Source: Azadirachta indica (Eukaryota > Streptophyta > Magnoliopsida > Sapindales > Meliaceae). From it: a stretch of DNA of 64,000 nt. The stretch covers positions 15,103,087 through 15,167,086 of the forward strand of contig CM040447.1 of the NCBI GenBank assembly GCA_022749755.1. Reading direction: 5' to 3'. Below are positions 23,786-37,424 of the stretch, piece by piece (position 1 is the stretch's first letter; every line of letters begins with the position of its first letter). Position numbers and translations under genes: made by a program. The notes beneath the pieces are model-generated. The model made no database searches and was not told the origin of the DNA. It saw only the letters and a program-made list of their open reading frames with translations.

Positions 23786-26700
23786 TCAAGTCCAAGTTCG
23801 CTTTATAACTCTAAGCTTGACCCCGTGCTTGAAGTTGAGAACAATGCCAAATTGGAGCTGCAAAGGATTTTCCATTTTGGGAGAATGTCGAAATACATAA
23901 TTCCTGTATAAATGTATGATTGTCAGCTTCATTTCTTGCATGGAGAATTTCTGCCCAATGCATGCTCGGGGTCCAATTCCGAAGGGTATATGAGCATAAG
24001 GATGCCTTTTTTTCACTTCTTCCCCATTTGGATCAAACCTCTCTGGCTTGAACTTGTCTGGCTCCGGAAAGTTTTTTGGATCTTTTGCTAGAACTCCTAG
24101 TGCTAACCAAACCCACGTGCCCTATTCATCCAAACAAAAAATTCAATTTAATTTAATTTAAATTAAATTAAGCCTGTTTGCTAATTTTGTTTAATTAATT
24201 AATATCCACCTTAGGAAGACGGTAACCTCCTATCTCTACTTCTTTGGCTGTTTCTCTTGCAACTAGTGGGGACACTAGATAAATCCTCATAGATTCTTTA
24301 ATCACCTGCAATCACGCCATTAAAGAATTTATGGCTTTATGGCTGCCAGCTATTTGTTTTTTATATTCTACATATATATATATATATATATATACATTTC
24401 AAAATTGAAGTATATACATAAATAATTAATAAGAATTACCTGATCAAGATAAGGAAATTTCTCTTGAAGATCATGAGCGGTTGGCATCTGATCACGCGGA
24501 CCAAACCCATCAATTTCGGCAAGCAACTTCGTCTCAACTTCTGGATGTCCGGCTACTAAGTATACAATTGAAGACAATGTAAAAGCCGTCGTAGCTGATC
24601 CAGCAAGCAGGTGCTCGTAAGTTACTGCACTAATGTAATCAGTGGTAAAAATAGTTTTTGACACGGTATCTGATTCCCTTGCCTTCAATATGAGTGACAG
24701 CAAGTCCTTGGATCGATTGCGGCGTTCCATTCTCTTCCATACAATATCATCAAGTCGGCCACTCAATTTTTTATTAGTCTTTTCAACTTTCCAGTCCATA
24801 GTGCCAGGTATTCTCTTAAGAATCTGTCTAAATGGCTCTTGAAGTAGAGGAACAAGTAGGCCTAATATCATGGATAGAGAACCTGATAAGTCCATCTTAA
24901 GTTGGGTTGTGGAGTAGACGTGCTGGTCAATGAATTCTGAGACTTCATTTCCGTTGCTTTGGTAATTATCAACACTACTGCTCATTGAATTTGAGAGGCC
25001 AAAGTTAACTCCAAAGGCAGCTTGTCCTATAACATCTGAGGTCAACCTAAGCGAGAGGTTGGAGAAAATGATGTCTTCTTCCACGGAGGAGTCAAGATTC
25101 TGGGTTGCAGATTCAATGAATGATTGCATGGTGGGCACTAAACTTGCTAAGTGAGATGGCTGGTAGATTGACAATATTGTGTTTCTCATGGTCGACCATC
25201 TGGCATCCCTGCAACCTCATATACGTAAATTAATGCAATTACAATTACAAACCGTATTCATCTGCATTATTTTGCTAGTATACCATGATTTGATTTCTTC
25301 TGTCTTTTTTCTTTTTTAACACAAAGTGTGAAGCTATGATTATGAAGATATATATGCTCAGTACCTAGTGAAAAAGAGACCCTTCCGATGGAGAGGGGAA
25401 GCTGAAATGGGAGAAGGAATGCTTCTGTTAGGAATGTCTTTAAATTTTTTTATTCCAACTTCTCTGCAAAGCTCTGGATCTGCTATTATTATCAGTGGCT
25501 GTCGACCCATATGAAACCTGCTTCGTGGAAATTACAAAGCCAATTATTTATTAGTACCTTTCAAGATTCTACTTTTGTTCCCAAAATGGAGTCTATCATA
25601 CTTTCAAATTTATTAATCTTTTCTAAACCCGTATTGTTCTCCTTTTTCTGAGACTTACGTAATTAATTTTATATATCTATATAAAAATTATAATTTTGCA
25701 AAAGAGCGTTTATTGGGATTTTCTCTCATAAAAATATAATATTATTCAATAAAGATTAATACTTATTAATACTATATATGTCATAATCATGAATTATTTG
25801 ATAAAGACAATACCTAATAACTTATTATATATTTTTACTTTTTGAAGCTCGCAACATTTAGGCCAACAAATTTTAAATATTTAATTACGATATCTTTTGT
25901 AAAATATTGTAGCAAGGTGTATTCCCTTTCCACTTTAAGTTTTATTCATTATTTACCATGTTCAACTTCTAAAGATAAAAAAAATAGTATGTCTCCCCCA
26001 TCATTAGCAAAGGTGAGTATGAGAATATTTATCACACATGGTTTCTCAAATTGAATAAACACATTATGAATAAAGGATGTGTGAGTAAAGTTCGAAAAGA
26101 AATTCATGTGAAACCAAACACAATATTTATATAGTTAATTATTCAATGCATGCTTAAATTATTACATAACTATTAATTTTTTATAATATCTAAGTAAAGA
26201 GAAATGAATATGCTTTTAAAACTAAAGAACAACTTAAAGGGTTCTCACAAAATGTCATTAAATATTTGTACAAAAAGTGAGAATAATTTAAAGGATTTTC
26301 ATGAAAAATTATCTCTTATTTGTACAAAAAGCAATATTTAAAAAAAAAAGTGTTTAGTAGATAAATATACTTTTAAAAAATTAGAGAATAATTTGACGGG
26401 TTCTTATAAAAAGTTATCGAATATTTATATAAAAAGTGTTATCATAACATGCTTTCTAGTAAATTAGAGAATAACTAGAAGGATTGTCACACAAAATATT
26501 ATCAAACACTTGTATGAAAAGTGTGATAACCAAAATAAAATAGAAAAGCCATTAATGCATGCGTTGGTTTAAACTAGAGAATAATTTGAATCACTTGCAC
26601 AAATTTTTATTGGATGCTTGTAATTAAAAATTTTATAATGCAATATTGTTTAGTGAGAAAACACTGCAAATGACGCTACTCCTAATTATGCATGATTAGA

Positions 26701-27714
26701 AAACTAAAAAATCTTTATAGTTAAATTTTTTAATTTAGAGAATATTACAAAAATAATTAATAAAAAAAATTAAAAAAAAATACAGGAGACACTTCGATTT
26801 GATTAATCAATGTGTGCTTGATTAGGAAAATCAAAATTTTTTATTAGTTTATAAAATCTAACTAAGACAAATTAATATACTTTTTGGAGGGGAGGAGAAC
26901 TAAAGTCTATTCACGTGTAAAGTATTATAATATTATCAGATGATTATATAAAAGTGTTATGGAATAAAGGTATTGATTTATATTTCTCTTAGACTAGAGT
27001 AGACTATAAAGTGCTTTCCTCAAACGCTTGTATGGAAATTATTATGGTTAAAAATCATTCGGTACATAAATCCTCTAAATGTAATTAAGAGTATATTTAA
27101 ACCTACTTTATTATTATTTAATTTCGAAAGCACAAAGTTAAAACTATTTAATACATAAGTATTTCTAGCTTAAATTTTATTTTGCGATACTTACTTAATT
27201 TTATTAGCAAACTATTATTACTTAATTTTAAAAGTGTTTGATAAATACTCACTTATATTTTATACTTAATATAACCAAACATTGACCTAGTTGATAATTA
27301 GTAAATTCATTTTTAAAGATCACATCATCTAATCTAAAACAGAAAGTGTTGGAAAATATTGTCAACAAAGATCAGTCTGACATATCATAAAAAAAAATCA
27401 AAATTCAATTACCATCCTATGATGAAGAAGAAGTGCTGCAGAACATACCTGAAAATGGGGCCATATCGTTTGGCAAGAATTTGAAACACATCGGGGCCAT
27501 ATTTTGCCATGAGGGGAATGTGTCCAAGCAGAGGGATTACTGGTGGGCCGGGAACCCTCCTAACCTTCCAGTACGGCCCATACAAGTAGTCCAATAATCC
27601 TGCTCCTGCCAATACTGCTATTACTATGAAGATGGTTGATCCTCCTAGATTGCTTGAGAATAACCAATCTATGTACATCAAAAACCTTTGAAGAGTTCCG
27701 CTCACTAACGCCAT
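23786..27714 (-). CDS. MAX1: Cytochrome P450 CYP711A (MAX1), carlactone oxidase
   Basis: ER-anchored P450 of strigolactone synthesis. In known members it oxidises carlactone to carlactonoic acid. Five exons on the minus strand: 27714-27449, 25517-25365, 25208-24440, 24305-24210 and 24121-23786. All junctions are GT-AG and phases join to 539 aa (Arabidopsis MAX1 is about 522). Visible parts are an N-terminal membrane anchor (about 25-45), hinge [22 protein letters not shown]-helix AGSATT (342-347), ExxR (400-403), PERF block and heme loop [10 protein letters not shown] with Cys about 482. The block [18 protein letters not shown] is diagnostic of the MAX1 family. Relative to Arabidopsis there is a small Ser/Asn-rich insertion near residue 215. 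Intron 1 (1.9 kb) holds tandem repeats, and intron 3 has an (AT)n tract at 24372-24394. The gene looks fully functional. Confidence 0.95.
26205..26635. repeat. Degenerate tandem repeats in MAX1 intron 1
   Basis: About five imperfect units of about 60-110 bp with a common core: AGAGAATAATTTGA-AGG, then TTCTCACAAAA, TTATCAAA, and TTTGTACAAAAAGTG. Core starts are near 26222, 26281, 26383, 26466 and 26576. Weaker matches (CTAGAGTAGACTATAAAG, ACGCTTGTATGGAAA) continue to about 27050. Seen directly, with unit boundaries approximate. No coding capacity. Confidence 0.75.
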
Positions 27715-27730
27715 GCTTAGAGAATTTTCC

Positions 27731-27770
27731 AGAGAGAGAGAGAGAGAGAGAGAAAGAGAAAGAGAAAGAG
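27731..27770 (-). repeat. (CT)n tract in the MAX1 5' leader
   Basis: GA repeats on the plus strand, hence a CT-rich tract on the MAX1 coding strand ending about 17 nt before the ATG at 27714. CT-rich 5' leaders are common in plant mRNAs, so this probably lies in the transcribed leader. I see no clear TATA box upstream. Confidence 0.7.
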
Positions 27771-30429
27771 ATATGAAAGAAATTTGGTTCGGTTCGGAGT
27801 TCTCGGAATGACTGCAGAGTCGTGGATGCTTAAGGTTGAAATTAAAGGAGTGGGTGTTACGTTTGTTCCACTAAGCATCTTTTGGCACATTTTGTCTTTT
27901 ATCTGTTTACGAATAATGACAATGAAGTGCAAAGGTGTCAAATGGGCCAATGCCCAAAACTTAATGGGCTTACCCTAAGTCTGGCCAATGTCAACTGCTA
28001 GTCTCCGCGACTATTTTAAAAACTGCAAGTTTCATAAATAATTAAAACCTAATAATTTTGGATTAAAGTCTCATCAAATTAATGCTAAGCTTCATTCATT
28101 TGTCACTCTTATTTTATTTTACACAAAGTTAGTAAATATATATATAAATATATTTGTTCATTTTTTTAATGTGCATGTTTAGGTTTACTGTACTTTTATT
28201 TTATTCAACTACATCAGTCAAATATTAATAAACACTATTTTTAACAAGGACCACTCATGTTCTTAATTTATAATTAAAACCTAACAAATTTATCCCCACC
28301 TAAGTTAAAACTTGAAATTACGTGACCTCACTTCACTTGTCAATGTGTACTTAATCATATATCACTAATTCCAAACATATTAAGCTTAATGGCACATCGA
28401 TATCGGATCAGTATAATCGTTAAGGAAAATATAATTAAGTGCCACTAACTTGGCACGCAGTGATTGGCTTGGCTTCTGTATAGAGAGAGAGAGAGACCTA
28501 GTTGCGTAGGAAACGTGCAAAATGACCATCACCATGAACATGATACGTAGTGGAGAAGTGGAGTTAGGTTTAATTCCGCGCAATAATTTTAAGTTTTGTC
28601 AACCATTAATTGTCAATCACTCATTTTCATATTCGTGTACTCTTCCACATTTACTACTGTAAGTTGCTATTTCCTTTTACGCAAAGAAGAAGAGGAGGCC
28701 AATTTCACAATCATTTTTAATTTCCAGATCACAGACTACGCCTCTTGACGGGGCCCAATGTTGGGGACCAAAGCATAACAGTTAAAAAAGTTACAGGAAC
28801 CCAACAGAAGTTGCAAAGCGTTGACTCTGTTTGATTTTTATCTCGTTTTTCAACAACATTTGGGTTGGGCCTGACTTCAACATTAATTCATATTTTGTAT
28901 ATTAGTTAAGCTATACATGTGTGTGTATTATTCATTTGTTTTGGAATTTAGTTAAGTGATCTGTTATCATGCTCTGAAGCTACTCATTCAGAAACAAATT
29001 TTAATTTGTTATATGCAATATCACATTGCTATACTGTTAGCTGCTGCACTGTGCATGCATGTCAACATGTACATGAAAGAAAGGCTCCCCGCGTGGTGGA
29101 GAAGTTAAGCCAGAGGGCATCCGGGTTTAATTGGTCATTAGCAGCAATTAATTAAGAGTGCCAACAAATATATATATATATATATATGCAAAAATTACTC
29201 TCTCAACATGCCTAAATCTGCAGGATTTAATTAATTTCTGATCAGTTGACTATTAATTGATTGTGGATTGTCGAAGAAGGAGAGAAAACACATACACTCG
29301 TTTTCCCCGGTTACTTAGAAGAAAAATTAAATAAACCGACAAACATGAAAATTAGAGAGAATAAGAGCTGATCTTATTGCAAATTTTAAATACAAAATAA
29401 AATATACCATCCTCTGGTGATCCCTATCAAGTGCTTAAGTTGAAAGCCTAAAATCTTGAAAATACATTCCATGCGCTATTAATTTATCGATATGTAAATA
29501 ATCGAACCCTCTGTGAAATGAGCATTTTAATTGAAAACACATGACGAAACAATTCAACTGGAAGACCGTATGTATGATTCTATTGTCTCCGAGGGAAGGC
29601 ATGCACATTTCAGAACCATGAAATGAATTCCTTGCGAGAACTTTTAACTTCAGCTATATGCTTTTGTCGACAATTTAATTACCGTACTACTCATCTCCCT
29701 TGTTCATTTACTTAAATTTTGTTGTTCCCGATTCTTCCAAGCCCATATATAATCACTTTTTAATTCCAAACCGTGGACCTCTTGCCCGTGCTCATAACTC
29801 TTTTGTGTCTGCATACTCTTGTTATCAAACGATTAGTGACATGTACCAAATTAACTGGTCAATTGTGTAACTTATTTTCCATCACAATTTTGCTTCAGTT
29901 TTCTTTTTCAGGCCTATTAGCTAGTTTTGTTCCCTTGAAAAACCCTTTTCACTGATTTCATGTGAATCGTTAGTCAGTTTGTATTTTTTTCTACTCGAAT
30001 TTTTGATAAAATGCTTTGGTTAGGCCTCATTCTGCTGATCAGTTCGAGCGATTATAATCATAGTTGATTCATTAAGGGGTTAGTGGGATGGCATGGGTCT
30101 CATATTGTTAAGTATCCTTTTTCAAAATACTAACATTATATATTTAGAATTTTGGTGAGAATTTATATATTAATATCTATAGCATACTCCAAATTATATA
30201 CCGTTAAAATGGAGGAATATTTGTGCATCCTTGAAATAATACACTACTCACAAGAGATAAAGACGGGCTGAATGTTATATTACTGAGAAAGAAATCCGAA
30301 AGTTGAGGAAAGCATTCCAAAGCTCAATCCCTTGTAATAACAAAGTTGTTATGTGTTGCAGGTTGATAACGATTCACGACTATTATAAGATCATATACGA
30401 AAAGGTGCATATAAATAGGATTGAGATTT
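27771..30429. other. Intergenic upstream of MAX1
   Basis: The first kilobase should be the MAX1 promoter (minus strand). There is an (AT)n tract at 29167-29188 and a short GA tract near 28483-28497. A 65-codon minus ORF (28386-28583) begins with a hydrophobic stretch but matches nothing I know. No gene is supported. Confidence 0.5.
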
Positions 30430-31640
30430 AGGCAATGGTAGATATGGGTGGAACAAAAAACTTTCTTACAGTATAAGAAGTGCACATGCATGGTTTACTT
30501 GTTGAGGAAATCTCATGTATTGTGTAGGCTGTGAATTTGTCGAATGTGCTTGTGCAAGTCAAAGCCATAAACTCTTTAAGAGTTAGAATTTGGAAAAATA
30601 AAGCACGATTTTTAGTTTTATCTCTCAAGGTTTGTTAAATTAATCTTAGAGATGGAATTTCTTATAGATGGGCGCTATGGCGTATATAATGCTATAGAAA
30701 TGGAGTCTATTGATAGGAGCAAAACTCCATATCTCATACCTTCCGAGTTCTTAAACAATGATAAGTCACGGCCATCATTACAATCTACTATTCAATTATC
30801 AAGGGGTTGAAGAAGTCAGAGATATTTTACATATTGGAGCTTGTCACGCAAGATCAAGCTGGACCAAGTAGTAGAGGTGTTTGATAAATATGTTATTATG
30901 TTGGAGGAACTTTTAGACATAATGCATCAAAACTCTCGAAAAAGATGCCCCTAAACATGTTATTGATCACCATATTGAGCTAGAACCAAGTGCAAGAGCT
31001 CCTGCCCAAGTTCTTTATCAAATATTGTCATTGAAGCTAGCGGAATTGTAGAGATAAGTAATAAGTTTTTAGATGTAAGGTATGTCTAATCATCAAAAGT
31101 TCCTAGTGGCACATCAGTTTTGTTCCAGAAAAAACAAGACAAGTCATTGGAAATTTGCATAAATTATCATGCACTTAACAAGGTTACGATGACGAATACA
31201 TATCATGTCCACAATGTTGCCAATCATTCAATCTGTTAGGCAGCAATTGCTACATTACGAAGTTGGATTTGAAAATGCCAATAATACAAAACCTTATGAA
31301 TGACATGCTCTACAAATTTTTGGATGATTTTGTGATCGTACATCTAAATTACATTATGGTGTATAGCAAGAATTTTGATGACCATCTCAAGCATCTTATA
31401 GCAAGAATGACTAGCTCAAGCATCTTAGGCGTATGTTGTCGAAGTTACAAGATAAACTATATGTCAAGCAGGAGAAATGCAAGTTTTATCAGATAAAGTC
31501 CTATTCTTAGGTTATTAAGCGAGGCATGGCAAGATTCGCGTAGATGAGAAAAAAGTCCAGGCCATCCTTGACTGAATCGATTTAAAAAGCAAGGTAAATG
31601 CAGTGCACTTGCTGCGAATGTTTTAGTCAAGGCTATCACA
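30430..31640 (+). mobile_element. Decayed Ty3/gypsy retrotransposon (protease and reverse transcriptase)
   Basis: Conceptual reading across stops and frameshifts shows gypsy pol order. Near 30434 an aspartic-protease-like start reads MVDMGGTKNFL, with the usual active-site DTGA replaced. At about 30930-31010 the pre-RT block HHIELEPSARAPAQ appears. At about 31085-31180 comes RT finger/palm sequence (SVLFQKK, then CINYHALNKVT). From 31263 to 31490 comes FLDDFVIVHLNYIMVYSKNF, where the catalytic YLDD has become HLNY, then VKQEKCKFYQ. The segment between ALNKVT and the YLDD region is largely deleted. No integrase, RNase H or LTRs were found. It is a long-dead fragment. Confidence 0.8.
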
Positions 31641-34600
31641 ACTTGCGCAATGTGTGTTGAAAATGAGCAATGTAATTGAAGATAGACGCTGGTTGTGAGT
31701 TAGAAAACTCAAGGCAATGGTGGGAGAACATGAAAAAACTTAATTTTCATAGTTGGCATGACAACTCCTTGGATCAAGGAAGTGAAACGCAAAGTGATTA
31801 TAAACTTACTCAATGAACTGGGTAAAACAAGTAGTGATAGTGTGTGTGTGTAACTTATGCCACTAGCAATCAATGATTTTGATTTTGATTGAACATTGTA
31901 TGTATATATAAAGCGATGTTTAATATTAAAAATCATCAAATGAGTTGAATAAATTCTTAAGATATAAGTATTATTATAAATTATATTATTTTCTTAAAGA
32001 TAAATATGAAAAAAGAGTTAGAAGGTAGATTTCTTTTACCACATTACGTGTAAAGTGTTCTTTTTTATTGGTGAGAAAAAATGTTAACGAGTATAATCTT
32101 CGCTTAGAAGAAAATTTCTAGTTGTTAACTAAATTACTATGCAAAAAATTACCGCATCATTAAAAGTCTCATGTGGCAGCAGGACTCACGAGGGCGAGCC
32201 TTACTTGGTGGCCCCACATTGCTAAGTTAAAAGCGGAATATCTACTTTAGCGCGTCGCAATATATCAAAGGTCCCACGTTGCTAACATTAGCAAATTGAT
32301 TTGGACCCTCCTCCTCAACTTGTGTGTGAGCCTTACAACGCCTTGCAATTGCATGTGAGCGCACCGAAATTGACGAATCCGCATTTCCAAACAGTCACGT
32401 GAAACACTTTTGCCCTTTAACTCAATACCATGCACCCACCTGATGTCTCCACGTAGCAACAAGTCTCTTAATCATCACCCAGAAGGGCGCAGCTCATTGT
32501 ATGTTTATGGTAAATGGAAGCCATCAGGGACGTGCATCACAGGCATCAAAAGGCTACAGCTTTTCCTCTCCCATCAAATTTTCATTTCTTCTGCTCGTAG
32601 TGAGTTGCTTAGTTACTTCTCCTCGTAGTTCAATGCAATGTCGATTCAAAGAATCAATAAATATGAAATGAAAAGCCAACTGTGTATTGAAGGGTTGTGT
32701 CTCTTGAAAATTCAGACCACAAACTTGAGCCAATTTGCTCCTGTTTCTGCACTTTAGTAAGTAAAGTTTGGTCAACAAATATAGTTAATGTTTATCAATC
32801 TTTCACTCATGTGCGATTTAAATACATTTTAAATGCAGCTATAAAACTTAATGTGACTTGTTCGGAACGTTGATTGTCATACAAAGTACTTTATCAATAA
32901 GCTGAGAAAGAGACAGCAGGAATATCAAATAATATAATTTTGATTTTCTAATTTGTCAAAAAATGTCAAATTTTCCGATCTTTAAACTCGACTATTTATT
33001 CTGTAAGTCTTCGCGTGTTGTACTGAAACAACACTATCACATGGATAAGTCGAGAGTGAACAATGATATCATGCCTTTTCAAATCATATCAAACTTTGCA
33101 GTAAATTAATGGTCCAATTGTGCTTTTTGGGTTAAAAAAACCGAAAAACTTCGAGTCACATTAAAAAGGAATTAGGTATTTCTTGTTGTTGCATGGGGAT
33201 TGAATAAAGTCAACTTTAGACGTAAAACATCTCTAAGAACATGCACTGTTTCTATTAGCATAAGTGGTGTCTGGTTAGAAACCTAGAAAAATTTGTGACT
33301 TATAAACGTCATTATAATGTCATCAAACAATGAGAGAAAGAAAGACCAGAAAAAACAACCAAAAAAAAAAAAAAGTAGATGAGGTTTAACTTGATGAAAC
33401 AGCGACAAACGGACTTTGGGGTATAATTTTATCGCGTACAAGCAGTCTTGCAGTAAATTAATGCCACGCCCGAGAACTGGTGTGTGGTGGTCGTTTTTTC
33501 TCTTTTAGGTTTTAAAATCAGTTTTCAGCTAGCCCTTTAGCAATGGACAAGTGACGCATTAACTATGGTAGTCATCTGGTGTTGCCCTGCCCTAGCCCTT
33601 GCCCTTGCCCTTGCCCTAGCGAGCTAAGAGATGTATGAAAACCTACCAGGGGAAAGATTTCAAACTGCAGGCAGACAGGCAAATTAAATTTTGATTTGAA
33701 CGGTCACAAGAGGCGTCTGCTGGTTTCCCGCTAATGAAACTAATGAGACAAACTGTAGGACCCTTCTCAAGGTTGGGAAATTGTACGAGGGCTTGGCAGA
33801 AAAGAAAATGAATGGTGTTTGTTTGGTAGGTTAATTCGCTTCTATCAACCTTGTCATTTGTATGTATATATATACTGAGGAATTTCGTTTATTCAATGCG
33901 CATGTTTGTTTTGTTTGCCTAGTCAACACGTGAAACTTAAGTACTAATTTTTTTACAGACCATAAAAATATACTAGTTTATACCAATATCGGATGCAAAG
34001 ATATGTATAAGAATGAGTAAGGGTATGACTGAGTTTTCATGTTAAAATGCTCACCTTTTTATATGAAACTTAAGTTATCAACAAACAACTTATTTACTTC
34101 GAAATAAATAACTGACCGATTGTACCAAGTGGTACTTGAGCTGATGGTAAAAAGAAAATTGTATATAAAATTTCTAACAGATGATGATGAGTGGATACAT
34201 GAATCATGAATTGGATAGCCGTAAAAAATTAAGTCAATTTTAGTCAAAAGTGTGATATAATCTAATGCCTAAATGCAATAATCCATATTTTTACTTCTTT
34301 GCACTTATCCTAAAACTTCCTCTTGACTTCGAACCAACTTCTTGACAATTTATAAACCAAGGTTATAAGCTTCTTGATCTTGAGCAAACTGTCGTTCATA
34401 TATGCCTTTTGGTCTGAATTAACTATATTTGAAATTCTGCCGAGATGATTTTCACATACACGTTCTGTGGTCTCTTCAATCTGCATACCCCAGAATATAA
34501 CAGGACAAAGTTTTTTCAGCTTTCTCCGTTCTGTTCATGTCTATAGTACTTTAGCTTGCTTATGCAATGTGTACCTATCTCTCTGATTTTCTTACTGCTA

Positions 34601-35220
34601 TTCAGAAAATTTTTATTTCAATGAGTTAACGTCAAGTACAAAAGCACCTGCACAATCTGAGGAAAGCTAGTTGTTGGTTCATTACGATACGCGAACAAAT
34701 TTAAAGATGCATCACAAAATTTAGTTGGTGTACATTCCATTCTTTCGCAACCCAGCAATACCCCTCCGTCTTCTTCTGATAAATTTTTTACTTTAGCGTA
34801 TACAGCTTACAATTGGCCCTTTCCTGTAAGGCTGAATAGTGGCAGTCACATCAATTACAGCTAAAAAAATTTTAACTTTAACCCATGCTTTGGACCACGT
34901 GAAATGATATCAATTCATTTCATCATGAAGTTCAAGGCTAGGGCATCGTTCCTTCCTACTTACTACTCTCTACTTTCAAGTATAACCACTAATAAAAATT
35001 CCCTTCCAATATTATCAGTGGCCATTCTTCAAGTTTTATGTGTGACATGCCTACCATCTCTAAACTAGCGTTGATTTCAAGTGTTATTTCCGTATGCAAG
35101 AGTACGAATTAAATTGATTTCGAGAATATACTCATCTGTAATCAACCAATGGCTTCTTTCTGTGAAAGAATTCTGTCATAAATTAATTAACGGTACTCCA
35201 GAATCCTGATATATGGTATA

Positions 35221-35251
<31 letters not shown>

Positions 35252-37424
35252 CTCTTACGATTGTGGGCTTAAAGGACAGCACAATCATGGATCAAATCAA
35301 GTTGAAGAAATTAAAGACATTTATTCAGTTATTATTGATGGAATTTGAAGAGAAGAGTATGGAACAAATGAACAAAACCTGTTCAAGATTAATTTTCATT
35401 CTCCTAATTAATTAATGGCTAGACGTAATAGAACTAATTAAGGGGTTAATGATATAGATAGATATTTAAGTTTCGCTTAAGGAAACTTCCTTAATAAAGT
35501 CTGTCAAACTCATTCAACTGTTTTTTATATTAAAATATTAATCAGATAATTAGATGATAATTAAAGCACACTGTATAAAGAATGGACATGCTCGCAGGAA
35601 ACTCTTTCCTCCTCGGAAATTTCAATAGATTCCGTACTCTCTGGCTCTGTCTGTTTCTCACACCTCTCTTTCCGGTACACACACCGTTCTTTCTCACTTT
35701 TATCCCCTTTACTATCTGTATCAATGACGGAGACCATACGACCATGCATTGCGCAGTGTCCTAGATTTACTTTGAGGACATTCTCGTAAACTCAACCCTC
35801 CATATCCAGACAAATTTATGATTACTTTGCCAAAGCTATGGGTTCGGCTTCGGCTTCGGCTTCGGTTTTGGTTTTTGAATTATAAGGGAGCCATGAAAAC
35901 TCCGATTTCAAATTTTAAAATTTGAAACGCTTTAAAAAACAAAGAAAAATAAATAATCAGATTTGTGTACTAGCTTAACCCGTCAAGTAGCGTGAGCCAA
36001 TTATAACTTTACACGTGAAGGAAGGAGTAGGGGCGGCTGAAAATGACGACCTCAGCCGGCTCTCTCCTCCTCCTACTCCTCGTCTATGATTTTGATTTTA
36101 GTTTTTTACTCGGTAAAAAACCGTCGACTTTTGGAATCTGAGATACGTATTCAACCTTGTTGCGATACAGCAACCAGAACTGTTGTTTTATTTGATTTTT
36201 TGTTTTCGCTTCTTAATTCATCGACCAAAACATCCCTACTTTCACCCAATATTTACAAAATTATGGCCACCAACAGGTTAAAGAAAAAGGTGGACTTACG
36301 CATATATACACATTTCTAAGTGAAGGCTTTAAGCTGTTTTCCATCAATTTATATACTCTTTAGTCATTTCAATTAATTATCTTAAGTGCTGATATATCTT
36401 TTGTCAATTGAAAATTAAATATTTTAAAATATTTAATTACTAAAAAATTAACACTTAAAATAGAAGTTAAAGATATAATTTAAAAATTTTAGTATGTTAT
36501 TTTTAAATTGAACTATTTAAAAAATATCAGTCAAATATTTTTTAAGTCGACTGATATTAAATAAAACGTCAAAAAGAATAAAAAATATTGGCAGCATTCT
36601 TAAAGTAAATTTGTATTTATTAGAAATTAATATAATAAAAAGCACATTATAGCAAAAAATTCTGTTGGCATTGTGGAAAAGAAAGGGACTAGTTATGACG
36701 ACAATACTGAAAAAATAAAAATTATTATCGTGAGATTGATGATTAGTTGCTTAACACTTAGCATGTTACATGTGCACTTTAATATTGGATATCTTTTATG
36801 CCCATTAAGCGAGATTACAACACAGAGAGAGATTTGCAATATTATGTATAACATGATAAGTAATAATTAGTGTGAAATTAAGAGGCTAACACTGGACTTT
36901 ATTAAAGTAAATAATGAAAATTTTGTACCATAAGATGGAGTGGGAATCATTTCACTAGGGCTACTTGGGGACAAAAGCTGGCATTTTAGTGTCTTTTGGC
37001 CTACTGCCTTTTTTCTTACTTTGCTTTGAAGGCATGTTATGTTGGTGTCCAAACATTGGTAATTATTAACAAGCAGAGTACATTACATTGGTACTTAAAG
37101 GTAACCTTATTTGGCTGGCCCCGTTTTTAAGCAATAAATTAATTATTCGGGAACATCAAATTCATACTAATTAATTTGGATTTGGTTATTTGTTAAGTCA
37201 TTTAATGTCAATAAGGCATAAAAGCATTTTCAAATATTTTTGAACTTTTCTATTTCTATTCGATATCATATTCATTTAATGGAAAAAAAAAAGTGAAGTT
37301 AATTATCGCATGTAAGTCCATGAGATGTAACAGATTAGCAATTAATTTTAAAGTCCAGTATTTCATTTTGTTGATGTTTAATAGGGATGTCAATGAGCCA
37401 TGCAATAATTAAATACAAACTCCT
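31641..37424. other. Long intergenic region, no supported gene
   Basis: Contains scattered small features. Near 32190-32290 two related phrases (CCCCACATTGCTAAG and TCCCACGTTGCTAAC) lie about 70 bp apart and resemble LTR or other transposon debris. At 33590-33620 GCCCTT-type hexamers repeat. At 35228-35251 there is (TA)n, and at 35836-35865 TTCGGC repeats. A poly(A) run lies at 33359-33374. A cysteine-containing minus ORF (35561-35749) is noted in the findings. Otherwise AT-rich with short broken frames. Confidence 0.5.

Noticed and set aside
28386..28583. Minus-strand small secreted-peptide candidate upstream of MAX1
   Set aside because: It has a hydrophobic stretch but no cleavage-site context, no conserved C-terminal peptide motif and no promoter signal I can identify.
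33588..33620. Telomere-like repeat (GCCCTT/GCCCTA units)
   Set aside because: Only about five units, and the unit differs from the plant telomere repeat CCCTAAA. It is a short hexamer microsatellite.
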